From: Methanothrix sp.
GTDB taxonomy: Archaea; Halobacteriota; Methanosarcinia; Methanotrichales; Methanotrichaceae
DNA length: 64,000 nt
Assembly (NCBI RefSeq): GCF_016706325.1
Contig: NZ_JADJJX010000001.1
Span: 1 to 64,000, forward strand
Reading direction: 5' to 3'
Below, in pieces: positions 9,862-19,273 of the stretch. The first letter of the stretch is position 1. Each line of letters begins with the position of its first letter. The notes beneath the pieces are model-generated. The model had not been told where the DNA came from, made no database searches, and saw only the letters and a list, made by a program, of their open reading frames with translations. The translations under genes and the position numbers were made by a program.

Positions 9862-11037
9862 ATGCCCGAAAAAAATAATCTCCTGGCTATAACCCCAGCA
9901 TATAATTATTTTGTCAAAGATCAGATAGAGTCCATATCAAGCAATTTTAATTCCATTGATGTCTTCGTGTACCATAATCCGATAACGGAAATATCCAATT
10001 ACCTGCCCATTCATGAATTGAGCCTCTTTACCAAGAGATCGCTGATAGAGTATTCCGGCAAGCCGGAGAATGTATCAGTCATGGCAGTGCCGGCCTTTTT
10101 CATTCCCATTGATCGCCAATACAGCCAGTTAGGCCAGAGGCACTACCAAAAAATTTTAAAGATAGTTGAGGAGAGGAAGCTGCAGCCGGACCTGATTCAT
10201 TCTCACTTCCTCTGGACCTCCGGCTATGTAGGCGCCCGGCTCAAAGAGAGGCTTCAGGTACCGCTGATAGTCTCAGGATATGGATATGATCTGTATGATC
10301 TGCCATTCAAGAGCCCTGCCTGGAAAGAGAGGATCAGGTGCATATTGAACGACTCGGACTGCATAATAACCGTCAGCGGTAGTCTGGCCGAATGTGCAAA
10401 GAGGCTGGAGGTGAAAAGGCCAGTGGAGGTCTTGCCAACAGGATACGATAGCAAACGCTTCTATCCCCGTGACCGGGAGGCATGCAGAAGGAGATTGGAT
10501 CTGCCCCTGAACAAGAGGATAATCCTATCCATAGGAAGCCTGGTTAAGGTCAAGGGGCACATGAACCTCATCCATGCCATCGATGAGCTGGAGGGCAGAG
10601 CGAAAGATATTTTATGCATAATCCTGGGAGAGGGAAATCTCAGAAATGAGCTGCAGAAGGAGATAAAAAGGTGCGGCCTGGAAAAGGTGGTATGGCTGGT
10701 CGGAAGGAAACCCAGGGAGGAGCTGCCATTGTGGATAAATGCCTGTGACATATTCGTCCTCGCAAGCCTGAATGAGGGGAATCCCACAGTGATGTTTGAG
10801 GCCCTGGGCTGCGGCATACCTTTTATCAGCACAAATGTGGGCGGGGTCTCAGAAATAATAACCTCCAATGAATATGGCCTCATATGCCAGAGCAATGATA
10901 GCACAGACTTATGCAATAGGATCTTTGAGGCACTGAATAGGGAATGGAATAGAGATGCCATCCTCAATCATGCACTGGATTATGAATGGAATAAGCAAAA
11001 AGAGAATCTCATGGAGATCTATAAGAGATATATGTAG
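9862..11037 (+). CDS. Family 4 glycosyltransferase
   Basis: About 391 residues with the two Rossmann domains of GT4. The N-terminal half contains HSHFLWTSGYVGARL and a YGYDLYDLPF acceptor region. The C-terminal half contains IILSIGSLVKVKGHMNLI, the interdomain GEGNLRNELQKEI, and the donor motif LASLNEGNPTVMFEALGCG with its retaining-enzyme glutamates. I place the start at ATG 9862, which has GAGGTG at 9852-9857 four bases upstream, rather than at the upstream TTG. It probably transfers a hexose to the growing lipid-linked glycan at the inner membrane face. The upstream 60 bases are AT-rich after the repeat array and may hold its promoter. Confidence 0.88.
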   Translation: MPEKNNLLAITPAYNYFVKDQIESISSNFNSIDVFVYHNPITEISNYLPIHELSLFTKRSLIEYSGKPENVSVMAVPAFFIPIDRQYSQLGQRHYQKILKIVEERKLQPDLIHSHFLWTSGYVGARLKERLQVPLIVSGYGYDLYDLPFKSPAWKERIRCILNDSDCIITVSGSLAECAKRLEVKRPVEVLPTGYDSKRFYPRDREACRRRLDLPLNKRIILSIGSLVKVKGHMNLIHAIDELEGRAKDILCIILGEGNLRNELQKEIKRCGLEKVVWLVGRKPREELPLWINACDIFVLASLNEGNPTVMFEALGCGIPFISTNVGGVSEIITSNEYGLICQSNDSTDLCNRIFEALNREWNRDAILNHALDYEWNKQKENLMEIYKRYM

Positions 11038-11156
11038 CTGATCTGGGCATTGGGTTATGGAAGAGGGAGTCTGCCTGGCTGCCCGGCGGCATTTGAGGCA
11101 TATGATGCAGACCCTAACAAATTTTAATACATGAAGTGATTATTTCGAGGACTACT

Positions 11157-12986
11157 ATGTGTGGTATCAATGGTTTTAATTGGAAGGACGAATATTTAAT
11201 TGAGAGGATGAACTCCAGTCTGAGACACAGAGGTCCGGATGATGAAGGGGTCTATGCCGATGAAGAGGTCTCACTGGGCCACCTGCGCCTCTCCATCATC
11301 GACCTGTCCAAAAACGGCCATCAACCGATGTCTGACGATCAGAGAAGATTTTATATAATATACAATGGTGAGGTTTACAATTACAGGTTGCTGCGAGAAG
11401 AGCTTGAATCACTGGGATATTCATTCAAATCAAAGACAGATACAGAGGTGGTATTGTATTCCTTCATTCAGTGGAAGGAAGGATGTCTGGAGAGGTTCAA
11501 TGGAATGTTCGCCTTCGTTATATACGATTCCGCAAACAAGAGGCTTTTTTTAGCAAGAGACCATGTGGGAATCAAACCACTGTACTATCATTTTGACAGA
11601 GATCATAAAAAATTTTTATTCTCCTCAGAGATACCGCCACTGCTGGAGCACAAAATCAATACAGCACCAAACAAAAAAATAATAAAGGATTTCTTGCTGT
11701 ATAATATAACCGATCATACTGAGGAGACATTCTTTGAGGGGATAATGAAGATCCCCAGAGGATGCTATGCCACCTTCGATCTCACGCAATGTGAATTGGA
11801 TATAAAGGAATGGTATAATATAGAATATGAAGAAAAATTTGCTGGAACATATGAAGAGGCGATATCCACATTCAAGGATTTGATCGAGGATAGTGTGAAT
11901 ATCAGGCTGATCAGTGATGTTCCAGTGGGCACATGCCTGAGCGGGGGAATTGATTCATCGACTATAGCCTGTCTGATAGACAAGAGCATGAAGATAAAGA
12001 CCTTCTCTGCAGTATACGAAGGCTTCGAAAGAGATGAATCAAAATATATATCAATTGTAGCAGAGAGGACGGGCATGGAAAATTACAGGACCCAGCCCAC
12101 ACCGGAGAGGCTGCAGAAGGATTTATTAAGGATTGTCAAATTGATCGCCGAGCCTTTTCCATCAGCCTCCATCTATGCTCAAAATTGCGTGCAGGAGCTG
12201 GCCAAGGGCAATGGGGTCACTGTGGTGCTGGACGGCCAGGGGGCGGATGAGCTCCTGGCTGGATATCACTATTTTCTGGGTTTTTATCTAGTCGATTTAT
12301 TAAAGACTTTTAAGTTTAAGAGGCTTGCTTCCGAATGCCTTAATTTAATCAAGGGGAGAAATTATCAGATTGGCATCCAGTTCTCATTATACCTCATGCT
12401 ACCATATATACTAAGGAAAAATATTTTTTTGCACCAATCACTCCTCTCCAGAGAGTTGAGGAGCGACTCCATTGCCCCCACAGAATACTTCAGGAATTTT
12501 TCAAATTGCAGATCCCTGGGCCAGTCACTGCAATTTCATCTGCTGTACCGGCTAGAGCAGCTACTGAAGTGGGAAGACAGAAATTCGATGGGAAATCAGA
12601 CTGAGTCACGTGTCCCTTTCCTCGATTACAGGATAATTGAGTTCGTTTCCGGGTTGCCTGATGAGTACATAATCAGAGAGGGAAAGACCAAGGCGCTGCT
12701 AAGGGATGCAATGACCGGCATCGTGCCCCTTGAGATCCTGGAAAGAAGGGATAAGATCGGATATGAAACCCCGGAAGCTGACTGGCTGAGGAGGGAGGGT
12801 TTCCAGAGGCTCTTGGAGGATTGGTTCTTGGAGGATGAACCCCTCTGCAGAGAGTACATCGATGTGAGAAAGCTGCGCCAGCAGATAAATGGGCATGTGT
12901 ATAGAAATAAAAATCATGCACGAAATCTATGGAAGGCCATATTCCTGGAGGCCTGGCTTAAAATCTTCTTCTCTCAGATGGCCTGA
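11157..12986 (+). CDS. asnB: Asparagine synthetase (glutamine-hydrolysing)
   Basis: Class II glutamine amidotransferase plus ATP-dependent synthetase, about 609 residues. The start must be ATG 11157 because Cys2 of MCGINGF is the glutaminase nucleophile after methionine removal; an AGG lies six bases upstream, and the GTG at 11136 would bury the cysteine. The RHRGPDDEG and NGEVYNY glutaminase motifs are followed by the PPi-loop LSGGIDSS near residue 265. This subtype often sits inside surface-polysaccharide clusters, where it may amidate a sugar acid instead of aspartate; the location supports either role. The C-terminal end is complete. Confidence 0.9.
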   Translation: MCGINGFNWKDEYLIERMNSSLRHRGPDDEGVYADEEVSLGHLRLSIIDLSKNGHQPMSDDQRRFYIIYNGEVYNYRLLREELESLGYSFKSKTDTEVVLYSFIQWKEGCLERFNGMFAFVIYDSANKRLFLARDHVGIKPLYYHFDRDHKKFLFSSEIPPLLEHKINTAPNKKIIKDFLLYNITDHTEETFFEGIMKIPRGCYATFDLTQCELDIKEWYNIEYEEKFAGTYEEAISTFKDLIEDSVNIRLISDVPVGTCLSGGIDSSTIACLIDKSMKIKTFSAVYEGFERDESKYISIVAERTGMENYRTQPTPERLQKDLLRIVKLIAEPFPSASIYAQNCVQELAKGNGVTVVLDGQGADELLAGYHYFLGFYLVDLLKTFKFKRLASECLNLIKGRNYQIGIQFSLYLMLPYILRKNIFLHQSLLSRELRSDSIAPTEYFRNFSNCRSLGQSLQFHLLYRLEQLLKWEDRNSMGNQTESRVPFLDYRIIEFVSGLPDEYIIREGKTKALLRDAMTGIVPLEILERRDKIGYETPEADWLRREGFQRLLEDWFLEDEPLCREYIDVRKLRQQINGHVYRNKNHARNLWKAIFLEAWLKIFFSQMA

Positions 12987-13119
12987 CATGCAGCAGAGCC
13001 TGCTAAATGGCAAAAATCACTGCCGGGGCCAGGCCATCCTTAAGATGTCTGCCTCTTTTCGTATGAGCCCCGGTGAATTTGAGGCTCATCTCTCCTCAGG
13101 AGACTGAATTGGCTCTAAT

Positions 13120-14442
13120 TCAGACATTTGGAAATCCAAATCCATGTGAACCCTGGTGGTTCAGCTTTCCCTCTAGAATCATCGACCCGACGGCGGAGGA
13201 GTAACAGTAGAGGAGGTTTAGGGTCGTGCCCGGGGCGCAGTCTATTGTATGCCTGGCAGGGATGAATACCGTTCCGATAAGGGTTGCGCTGGCTGTGCTG
13301 GGCTCGATGCCCCGGAGATAGGCACAGGCATATGAGGCATTTAGCGCCCCGCCGCGCATAGTTGCCGTCGCCGATCCCAGCACATGCAATGCATAAAAGC
13401 CATCCAGGATGCAGTTCTCCAGGGTTATTGCTGTAGGGCCATCGGAATCGGCATCAATATAGGATGCCCCCCCATAGGAGCTGGCTTTCTTCCGGTCTGA
13501 TTTGAAGATGGACTCCTTGATATGGATGCCAGTCGAGCTATGGATCAATAGGCCATATGCATTCGGGCTTGCAATGCAATCCATATTTACCCCGGACATC
13601 TCCAGATCGTTTATGCACCAGATGGTGAGAGGAGAGGCGATGCAAGAGAGGTCCTTTATGACAATATGATCCTTACCTCGGGTTTGATAATCGTCATTCC
13701 CGTGCACTGTGAGGCCGGTTTTGCAATATTCAAAGACACAATCAGAGACCACAGTGTGCTGAGCAGTATCAAGGAGTATGCCCTCCAGGCTGCAATTTCT
13801 GGCAACGACATTGGTGATGGAGGAGTACGACTCCGATCCGCCCCCGTTGTTTCCCAGATACAAGCCCGTCCCATATGAGTTCCTGAACTCGAGGTTGTAG
13901 TACTTGCCCCCGGACCTGGCGCTGCCGGTCAATATCAGCGATGCCCCATCCTTGTACCATTGACCCTGATCGTCCCTGTTGCCATCCAGGGTCATATTGG
14001 CAACAGTGAAGGCCGTGAATCCCGGATCAACAGAACCAGTTGCCCGATTGAGGATCATCGCTACGGGATGGTCGAGATAGAACTGGTTCGGCTTCAATTT
14101 CAGCACAGTTATACCGGCCCCATAACCGAAGATATGGACGTTCTTGCCCTCCAGTATTGGGATGCAGACCCAGAATGGATTTGTATCCCCATCATCCAGA
14201 TAAAATAAAGTATCTGCACTGAGTTTGTACTCCCCGCCGGAGATCAGGACATTGCCATTATTGGGGACGGAGTCTATGGCCTCCGTCAATACACGCGAGT
14301 CATCAGTCCCAGCCACACCACTGGTGATTTCATGCCCTTCGACATCTTTGGCGACGATCTTATTTCCCTGAATAGATACAATGGCAGAATATATAATATT
14401 GTTTAAATCTTCTGCTCCCGATTTCTCTGAGAATGATCCCAT
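13120..14442 (-). CDS. Right-handed beta-helix (pectate-lyase-like) protein
   Basis: 440 residues. After an N-terminal stretch (TDDSRVLTEAIDSVPNNGNV near residues 47-66) typical of the start of a pectate-lyase fold, the chain consists of irregular Gly/Asn/Asp-rich beta-coil repeats (NMTLDGNRDDQG, YYNLEFRNSYGTGLYLGNNG, VVARNCSLEGILLDT, VVSDCVFEYCKTGLTVHGND). This resembles tail-spike or glycan-lyase helices. No signal peptide or membrane segment is seen, unusual for such a protein, so export by a non-Sec route or an intracellular role remains open. A strong AGGAGG lies just upstream of the ATG (14449-14454). The gene converges with asnB and probably modifies or binds the glycan of this cluster. 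Confidence 0.75.
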   Translation of the reverse strand: MGSFSEKSGAEDLNNIIYSAIVSIQGNKIVAKDVEGHEITSGVAGTDDSRVLTEAIDSVPNNGNVLISGGEYKLSADTLFYLDDGDTNPFWVCIPILEGKNVHIFGYGAGITVLKLKPNQFYLDHPVAMILNRATGSVDPGFTAFTVANMTLDGNRDDQGQWYKDGASLILTGSARSGGKYYNLEFRNSYGTGLYLGNNGGGSESYSSITNVVARNCSLEGILLDTAQHTVVSDCVFEYCKTGLTVHGNDDYQTRGKDHIVIKDLSCIASPLTIWCINDLEMSGVNMDCIASPNAYGLLIHSSTGIHIKESIFKSDRKKASSYGGASYIDADSDGPTAITLENCILDGFYALHVLGSATATMRGGALNASYACAYLRGIEPSTASATLIGTVFIPARHTIDCAPGTTLNLLYCYSSAVGSMILEGKLNHQGSHGFGFPNV

Positions 14443-14448
14443 TTGATA

Positions 14449-14475
14449 GTCCTCCTAATGCAATTATATTTACAC
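14449..14475 (-). promoter_or_regulatory. Ribosome site and TATA-like element of the beta-helix gene
   Basis: On the minus strand, AGGAGG sits about six bases before the ATG at 14442 and an AT-rich aaatataatt patch lies about 20 bases further upstream. Confidence 0.5.
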
Positions 14476-14541
14476 CGATCTGTACCGTCATCAACCTTCT
14501 CCTGGCGGGGCGCAAGTGAACAATGCATAGCTCAACCCCAA

Positions 14542-14640
14542 ACAGAACTCAAAGCCATGCATAACCCGATACCATACAGAACTCAAAGCCATGCATAACC
14601 CGATACCATACAGAACTCAAAGCCATGCATAAACCGACCC
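14542..14640. repeat. 34-bp tandem repeat, three copies
   Basis: The unit starts acagaactcaaagccatgca and begins at 14542, 14576 and 14610, nearly identical in all three copies. It lies in the 495-bp gap between the divergent beta-helix and flippase genes. The rest of that gap is AT-rich, with no convincing gene. Confidence 0.92.
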
Positions 14641-14861
14641 CCGCTAAACTCCGCCCTCAGCCCAGCCCATCAGCAGACTCCTCCCGCATCACACTTCTTC
14701 CTTTCCGATCCTGCCAGTTGAAGGGACCAGCAGGCATACTTGCCATCCCCTGGATTATATTATCTACCGATAAATCCCATATAAATAACTTTTTAATTTT
14801 TTGATTTGCGTTATGAATAATTTCCCAATATCCGGCTTTGTCCTTGCACGGCCATTGCATG

Positions 14862-14873
14862 AATATATTTATA
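14862..14873 (+). promoter_or_regulatory. Archaeal TATA box for the flippase gene
   Basis: The sequence atttatatatct is a good archaeal TATA box. Transcription would start near 14897, about 40 bases before the flippase ATG. The partly palindromic gatcagatagctgatc at 14880-14895 overlaps the expected start region and could be an operator. Confidence 0.5.
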
Positions 14874-14937
14874 TATCTCGATCAGATAGCTGATCAGTGA
14901 TACAGAATATCCCAGATCTGGCCGATGATGCCCGTCA

Positions 14938-16209
14938 ATGGCCTGGAATCCAGTCATGAGCCTCAATCCACTCCGTTATCTGAGCTGCAGAACGATTGCA
15001 GGAATGGCCAGAGACAGTCTGTATAGAACCTCCTTTTTCATGGCCTTCTCCAACATCATAAGTGCTGCTTGTGGCTTCCTCTTCTGGATCATCGCCGCCC
15101 GCCTCTATACAGTGCAGGAGGTGGGCCTGGCAACAGCCCTCATCTCCTCTCTTGCCCTCGTCGTGCTCTTCGCAGCTTTGGGCTTTGACTCATCCGTAAT
15201 CCGTTTCCTGCCTCTGGAGGACAAAGGAAAGGTCATAAGCACCAGCCTTATTGTTACCGCCGGGGCCTCAATCCTCGTCGGCGGGATCTACATCCTGCTG
15301 GCCAGGGTTCTGACCCCGGCCATGACTCTATGGCAGGAGCCTGGGTACTCCCTGGCCTTCATTCTGATAGCTCTCCTGAACTCAATAGCTGTAATGGGCG
15401 GATATGTCTTCGTGGCGGATAGAAAGGCCGATCTCTTCCTCCTGCAAAGCCTCATACAGGCAATTCGGATCCCCGTCCTCTTCCCTCTCACCCTCCTGGG
15501 CACCTTGGGGATCTTCGCTGCCATAGGCCTGGGTTATCTGGCCGCTGCCATCCTCTGCCTGGCGAAGATTCATATGGCGATATCTCCGATCAGAAGGCGG
15601 GTGGACGGGGAGTTCATCCGCAGCTCCTTTCGCTTCTCCTCTTTGAACTACCTCTCCAGCCTTCTTTATGCCGCACCTACCCTTATCATGCCCATATTGG
15701 TGCTCAGCCTGCTTGATGAGGCCGAGGCGGCAAAATACTATATCGCCTTCGCCCTGGGCACCTTGGTGCTTATCATTCCCAGCTCATTTGGAACCTCTCT
15801 TTTTGTAGAGGGAAGCCATGGCAGTGGGCTCAGAAGAAGCGCCCTGCGAGCAGGGGGGGCAAGCCTGATGATCATGCTCCCTGCTGTATTGGTGCTATTT
15901 TTCTTCGGCGACTTCCTTCTGGGGCTGCTCAAAGGGGAGTACATAGAAGCCTTCGGCCTTCTGAGAATCATCGCCCTCTCCAGCTTTCCAGTGGCCTGCT
16001 ATTCATTATTCATCCCCATCCAGAATGTGAGGATGAGGGTGGAGAGCATCCTGAAGCTCAATGCCGTCAGGTGCTTTCTCCTCCTTGGATTGAGCTATGC
16101 TCTGGTGAGCAGGTTCGGCATCCTGGGAGCAGGATATGCCTGGATGGCAACCTATCTGGTCATCGTTTTATGGGTGGGCCGGGTGGCGCTGAGGGAGAGA
16201 TGGCTGTGA
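14938..16209 (+). CDS. Wzx-like polysaccharide flippase
   Basis: 423 residues with about twelve hydrophobic segments spaced evenly, beginning SFFMAFSNIISAACGFLFWI, followed by the family feature AARLYTVQEVGLATALISS (residues 61-80). This is the polysaccharide_synt / MATE-like exporter superfamily that flips lipid-linked oligosaccharides across the membrane. The C-terminal half (LRIIALSSFPVACYSLFIPI, ILGAGYAWMATYLVIVLWVG) is intact and the length is normal. The ATG at 14938 is used because the open frame begins there; ATG 14956 is an alternative and no strong ribosome site decides between them. It is the likely export step of the glycan cluster upstream. Confidence 0.85.
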   Translation: MAWNPVMSLNPLRYLSCRTIAGMARDSLYRTSFFMAFSNIISAACGFLFWIIAARLYTVQEVGLATALISSLALVVLFAALGFDSSVIRFLPLEDKGKVISTSLIVTAGASILVGGIYILLARVLTPAMTLWQEPGYSLAFILIALLNSIAVMGGYVFVADRKADLFLLQSLIQAIRIPVLFPLTLLGTLGIFAAIGLGYLAAAILCLAKIHMAISPIRRRVDGEFIRSSFRFSSLNYLSSLLYAAPTLIMPILVLSLLDEAEAAKYYIAFALGTLVLIIPSSFGTSLFVEGSHGSGLRRSALRAGGASLMIMLPAVLVLFFFGDFLLGLLKGEYIEAFGLLRIIALSSFPVACYSLFIPIQNVRMRVESILKLNAVRCFLLLGLSYALVSRFGILGAGYAWMATYLVIVLWVGRVALRERWL

Positions 16210-16325
16210 AGGCGATGCAGACAGAAGGCCATGGATCAGGTGGAGAAATAAGCAGTGATTTAAAGGCCGGTGATTCAAAAACCATCGGTGAGAATCAAAT
16301 AAATCGGACCAGGAAGCACTGAGCA

Positions 16326-16829
16326 ATGTACGATATCAGCTATGAGCTATGGCTGGAGATGGTGGAGCGTGTTGCCTCTGAGTATGCCCCTCTCTTCTCC
16401 ATTATGCATGAGGCAGCAAGAGAGATCCCCCTCTCCCGTGCTCTGATAGAGAAATTGAAGAGCAATAAAAGGGTGAAGCTATCAAATGACCCATGGCAAA
16501 TCTGGCTTCAGATCGATCTGATCGAGGATGATATCGGCGGCTTCAGAGTCTATCTGATGGCCTGTGTAAAGAGAGATGCTATGGAGGGGCTGATGCAATT
16601 GACAGCAGAAGAGCAGGGGATCACCCAGGAGGAGATTCGGGCCTTTGAGGTTGAACACGGCCTGGATATGCTGGGGGATGTCCTGGAGCAGATCGAGGAT
16701 GGATACGATATCCTGCCGGAGATAATAGGAGAGAGCATCATATTTTCCTTAGTGATATTCGATAGCCAGGATATAGATGACAGCAAGGGAAATGACATAT
16801 TCTGGAGCGAGCAGACTTATACAAATTAG
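16326..16829 (+). CDS. Conserved-looking protein of unknown function
   Basis: 167 residues, acidic, with no signal peptide, membrane segment or metal motif. The N-terminal part (ISYELWLEMVERVASEYAPL) looks helical. The central part alternates strand-like and helical stretches (WQIWLQIDLIEDDIGGFRVY, EEIRAFEVEHGLDMLGDVLE). It starts 116 bases after the flippase gene. Codon use matches its neighbours. I do not recognise the family. The gap just upstream (16250-16300) contains a sequence loosely like the 27-bp repeat at 9.66 kb. Confidence 0.6.
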   Translation: MYDISYELWLEMVERVASEYAPLFSIMHEAAREIPLSRALIEKLKSNKRVKLSNDPWQIWLQIDLIEDDIGGFRVYLMACVKRDAMEGLMQLTAEEQGITQEEIRAFEVEHGLDMLGDVLEQIEDGYDILPEIIGESIIFSLVIFDSQDIDDSKGNDIFWSEQTYTN

Positions 16830-16907
16830 GCCAGCAGGCGCCTGGATGAAAGGCATAAAGATGATAATTGGAATCGATCCTGATCTAGCATCAATTCAAT
16901 CCCTCTT

Positions 16908-17046
16908 CAGCATCTTTTCAGCATCTCTTCTCAGCATCTCTTCAGCATCTCTTCAGCATCTCTTCAGCATCTCTTCAGCATCTCTTCAGCATCTCTTCAG
17001 CATCTTTTCAGCATCTCTTCTCAGCATCTCTTCAGCATCCCTTCTC
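16908..17046. repeat. 11-bp tandem repeat overlapping the sensor-kinase 3' end
   Basis: The unit cagcatctctt is repeated about 12 times with occasional 2-3 bp insertions. The left half is non-coding; the right half, from 16986, is read on the minus strand as the last codons of the sensor kinase, giving the near-duplicate RRDAEEML and RRDAEKML before the stop. Confidence 0.92.
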
Positions 17047-19271
17047 AGATGGCCATGCCTCTTCAAGATCTGGGCGATCTCCCCTTTCTGCACCGGCTTT
17101 GATATATAGTCGTCCATCCCGGCCTCAAGACATTTTTCTCTGTCCCCGGGTAATGCATATGCTGTGGTGGCTATGATCCTGGGCCCTTTGGCCAGCCAGC
17201 GCCTTCTTATCTCCTCTGTAGCCTGCAAGCCGTCCATCTCAGGCATCCTCACATCCATGAATACTATGTCATAGGGCCGCCGTTCCAGCAAATCTATCAC
17301 CTCCCTGCCATCGGCCACAGCATCCGGCCGGTAGCCCATCCTCTTGAGCATCTCCACCATGACCTTCTGGTTGGAGGGGTTGTCCTCTGCCACCAGAATC
17401 CTCAAGGGGGAGTATTCTGCTGCCTCCACCGGGCCATCCGGTGCCCTGGCAGTGGATGCTGCTCTGTGCTTTGAATCTGGGACAATCTCGCAATCCACTG
17501 TGAAGCAGAAGACCGAACCCCTTCCCGGAGTGCTCTCCGCCCAGATCCTGCCTCCCATCAGCTCCACCAAGCTCTTGCTGATGGCCAGGCCCAGACCGCT
17601 CCCCTCATATCTGCTGCTCATAGTGCTGTCCAGCCGGCTGAAGGGCAAAAAGAGCATCCCCATCTTCTCAGATGGTATGCCAATCCCGGTATCTTTGACT
17701 GCAAAGGAGAATCTATGCTTCAAGGGCTGTCCTTCGACCGGCTCAGAGAAGACAGATACCGATACCTCTCCAGCATCTGTGAACTTGACGGCATTGGAGA
17801 GGAGGTTGATCAGGATCTGCCGCAGCCTGCCATTATCCCCGATTATGACCTCGGGGGTTGCATGGCCTATGGTCTGGCTCAGCCTCAGCCCCTTCTTATC
17901 AGCTTCCACCGCCACCATCTCCATGGACTCCGAGAGCAGACTGCTGATGGTGAGAGGATTGAGATTGATGCTCATCCTCCTCTTCTCCATCTTGGAGAAA
18001 TCCAGGATATCATTGATAAGGGCGAGCAGGCTCTCTCCGCTGGTCCTGATCCTCTCTATAAAGTCCCTCTGTTCGCCCGATAGATCCTCTTCCAGGAGAA
18101 GGCTGGAGAAGCCGATCACTGCATTCATGGGCGTTCTCAGCTCGTGAGACATGCTCGCCAGGAAGGTGGCCTTGGCCTCGACTGCTGCTTCTGCATCCTC
18201 TTTGGCCCTCAGCAGATCGGCCGTCCTCTCCTGTACCCTCAGCTCCAGCTCATCCCTCGACCGGCGCAGCTCCATATCCGCCTTCTTGCGCTCAGTGAAA
18301 TCCCTGGAGATTCCCCTGAATCCAAGCAGCCTGCCGCAGTCATCGAAGAACGGAACGCCGCTGATCTCCATGAAGATCTGGCGCCCCTGGCCGTCCTGTG
18401 CTCTCACCTCCATTCCCGAGAACGCTCCAGGTGATGCCAGCAGATGGGAGAAGGTCTCTCTTGCACCCTGGTTCTCCCGGGCAGGAATGAGATCGAAGAT
18501 GAACTTGCCAATCATCTCCTCCGGCTTGATGCCCCACAGCCTCTCCGCCTGGGGGCTGCAGTAGGTGTATCTCCCCTGAGAGTCGGTCTCCCAGAGAAAG
18601 TCGCTGGTGGTCTCAATCAGCGTCTGATACCTCCTCCGGCTCTCCCTCAGCTCCTCCTCCGCCTGCTTTCGTTCAGTGATATCCCTTATCACCGTCACGC
18701 GAAGAGGGAGGCCATCCCGTTCTATGATCCGACCGTGCGTCTCGACGGAGAATGTCGATCCATCCTTTTTAAGGGCAGAGAACTCACTGATGCGCTCGTC
18801 GTTGCTCCTCAGAGCCTCAAAAGCAGCATCATACTCCTCGGGGATGAGGAATTTGGTCACATGCGAGCCGATCAGCTCAGAGTGCTCATAGCCGTTGGCC
18901 AGGGCAAAGGCCTCGTGGGCCTCCACTATTATGCCATCCACAGCAATGGCGATGCTCTCAAATGCAGTCTCGATGAGAGTGCTGTAGTGATCATCCCTTG
19001 CAATCTGATTGGGAGATCCCTTTATCTCCAAAGGATGATGCTCTGCCAGCTGATGGGATGCCTCCTCTTGAATGCCCCCGAGCGCCCGGAGGGCATCATC
19101 TAAAACCCTGCCTGCGCGAATGGGATCGTTCAGAGCCCTCTCTTTGATCTCATCTAATTTCCGGCAAACCTCAGACAGCCATTCGGAGTTAGAATTTCCT
19201 TCTGCCATAGCACAACCTGCGGGCCCACACTCTATTTGCTGAATGATCCTCTGGGCATGGGCCAAGTTCAA
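16986..19271 (-). CDS. Hybrid sensor histidine kinase (PAS-PAS-HisKA-HATPase-REC)
   Basis: About 760 residues, cytoplasmic, with no membrane segment. Order: two PAS sensor domains (about 100-205 and 215-330, each ending in a DITERKQAEEEL- or DFTERKKADMEL-type linker), a short coiled coil, HisKA with the phosphorylated histidine in SMSHELRTPMNAVIGF (about 380), HATPase with NLLSNAVKF and GSGLGLAISKSL, and a C-terminal receiver with the phospho-aspartate in VFMDVRMPEMDG and lysine in DDYISKPV. Signal and output are unknown. The TTG at 19271 is 2 bases behind the UPF0146 stop; ATG at 19208 is an equally good start. The last 20 residues come from the 11-bp repeat, and the domain proper ends at QILKRHG. 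Confidence 0.9.
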   Translation of the reverse strand: MNLAHAQRIIQQIECGPAGCAMAEGNSNSEWLSEVCRKLDEIKERALNDPIRAGRVLDDALRALGGIQEEASHQLAEHHPLEIKGSPNQIARDDHYSTLIETAFESIAIAVDGIIVEAHEAFALANGYEHSELIGSHVTKFLIPEEYDAAFEALRSNDERISEFSALKKDGSTFSVETHGRIIERDGLPLRVTVIRDITERKQAEEELRESRRRYQTLIETTSDFLWETDSQGRYTYCSPQAERLWGIKPEEMIGKFIFDLIPARENQGARETFSHLLASPGAFSGMEVRAQDGQGRQIFMEISGVPFFDDCGRLLGFRGISRDFTERKKADMELRRSRDELELRVQERTADLLRAKEDAEAAVEAKATFLASMSHELRTPMNAVIGFSSLLLEEDLSGEQRDFIERIRTSGESLLALINDILDFSKMEKRRMSINLNPLTISSLLSESMEMVAVEADKKGLRLSQTIGHATPEVIIGDNGRLRQILINLLSNAVKFTDAGEVSVSVFSEPVEGQPLKHRFSFAVKDTGIGIPSEKMGMLFLPFSRLDSTMSSRYEGSGLGLAISKSLVELMGGRIWAESTPGRGSVFCFTVDCEIVPDSKHRAASTARAPDGPVEAAEYSPLRILVAEDNPSNQKVMVEMLKRMGYRPDAVADGREVIDLLERRPYDIVFMDVRMPEMDGLQATEEIRRRWLAKGPRIIATTAYALPGDREKCLEAGMDDYISKPVQKGEIAQILKRHGHLRRDAEEMLRRDAEKMLKRC

Positions 19272-19273
19272 CC

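Noticed and set aside
12889..13107. 72-codon plus-strand open frame at the end of asnB
   Set aside because: It mostly overlaps the asnB coding sequence in another frame, and the free part is short and featureless.
14657..14860. 67-codon minus-strand open frame before the flippase gene
   Set aside because: It runs through an AT-rich promoter region, with no ribosome site and no family features.
16779..17109. Plus-strand open frame rich in Ser/Leu through the 11-bp repeat
   Set aside because: It is a repeat artefact opposite the sensor-kinase gene.
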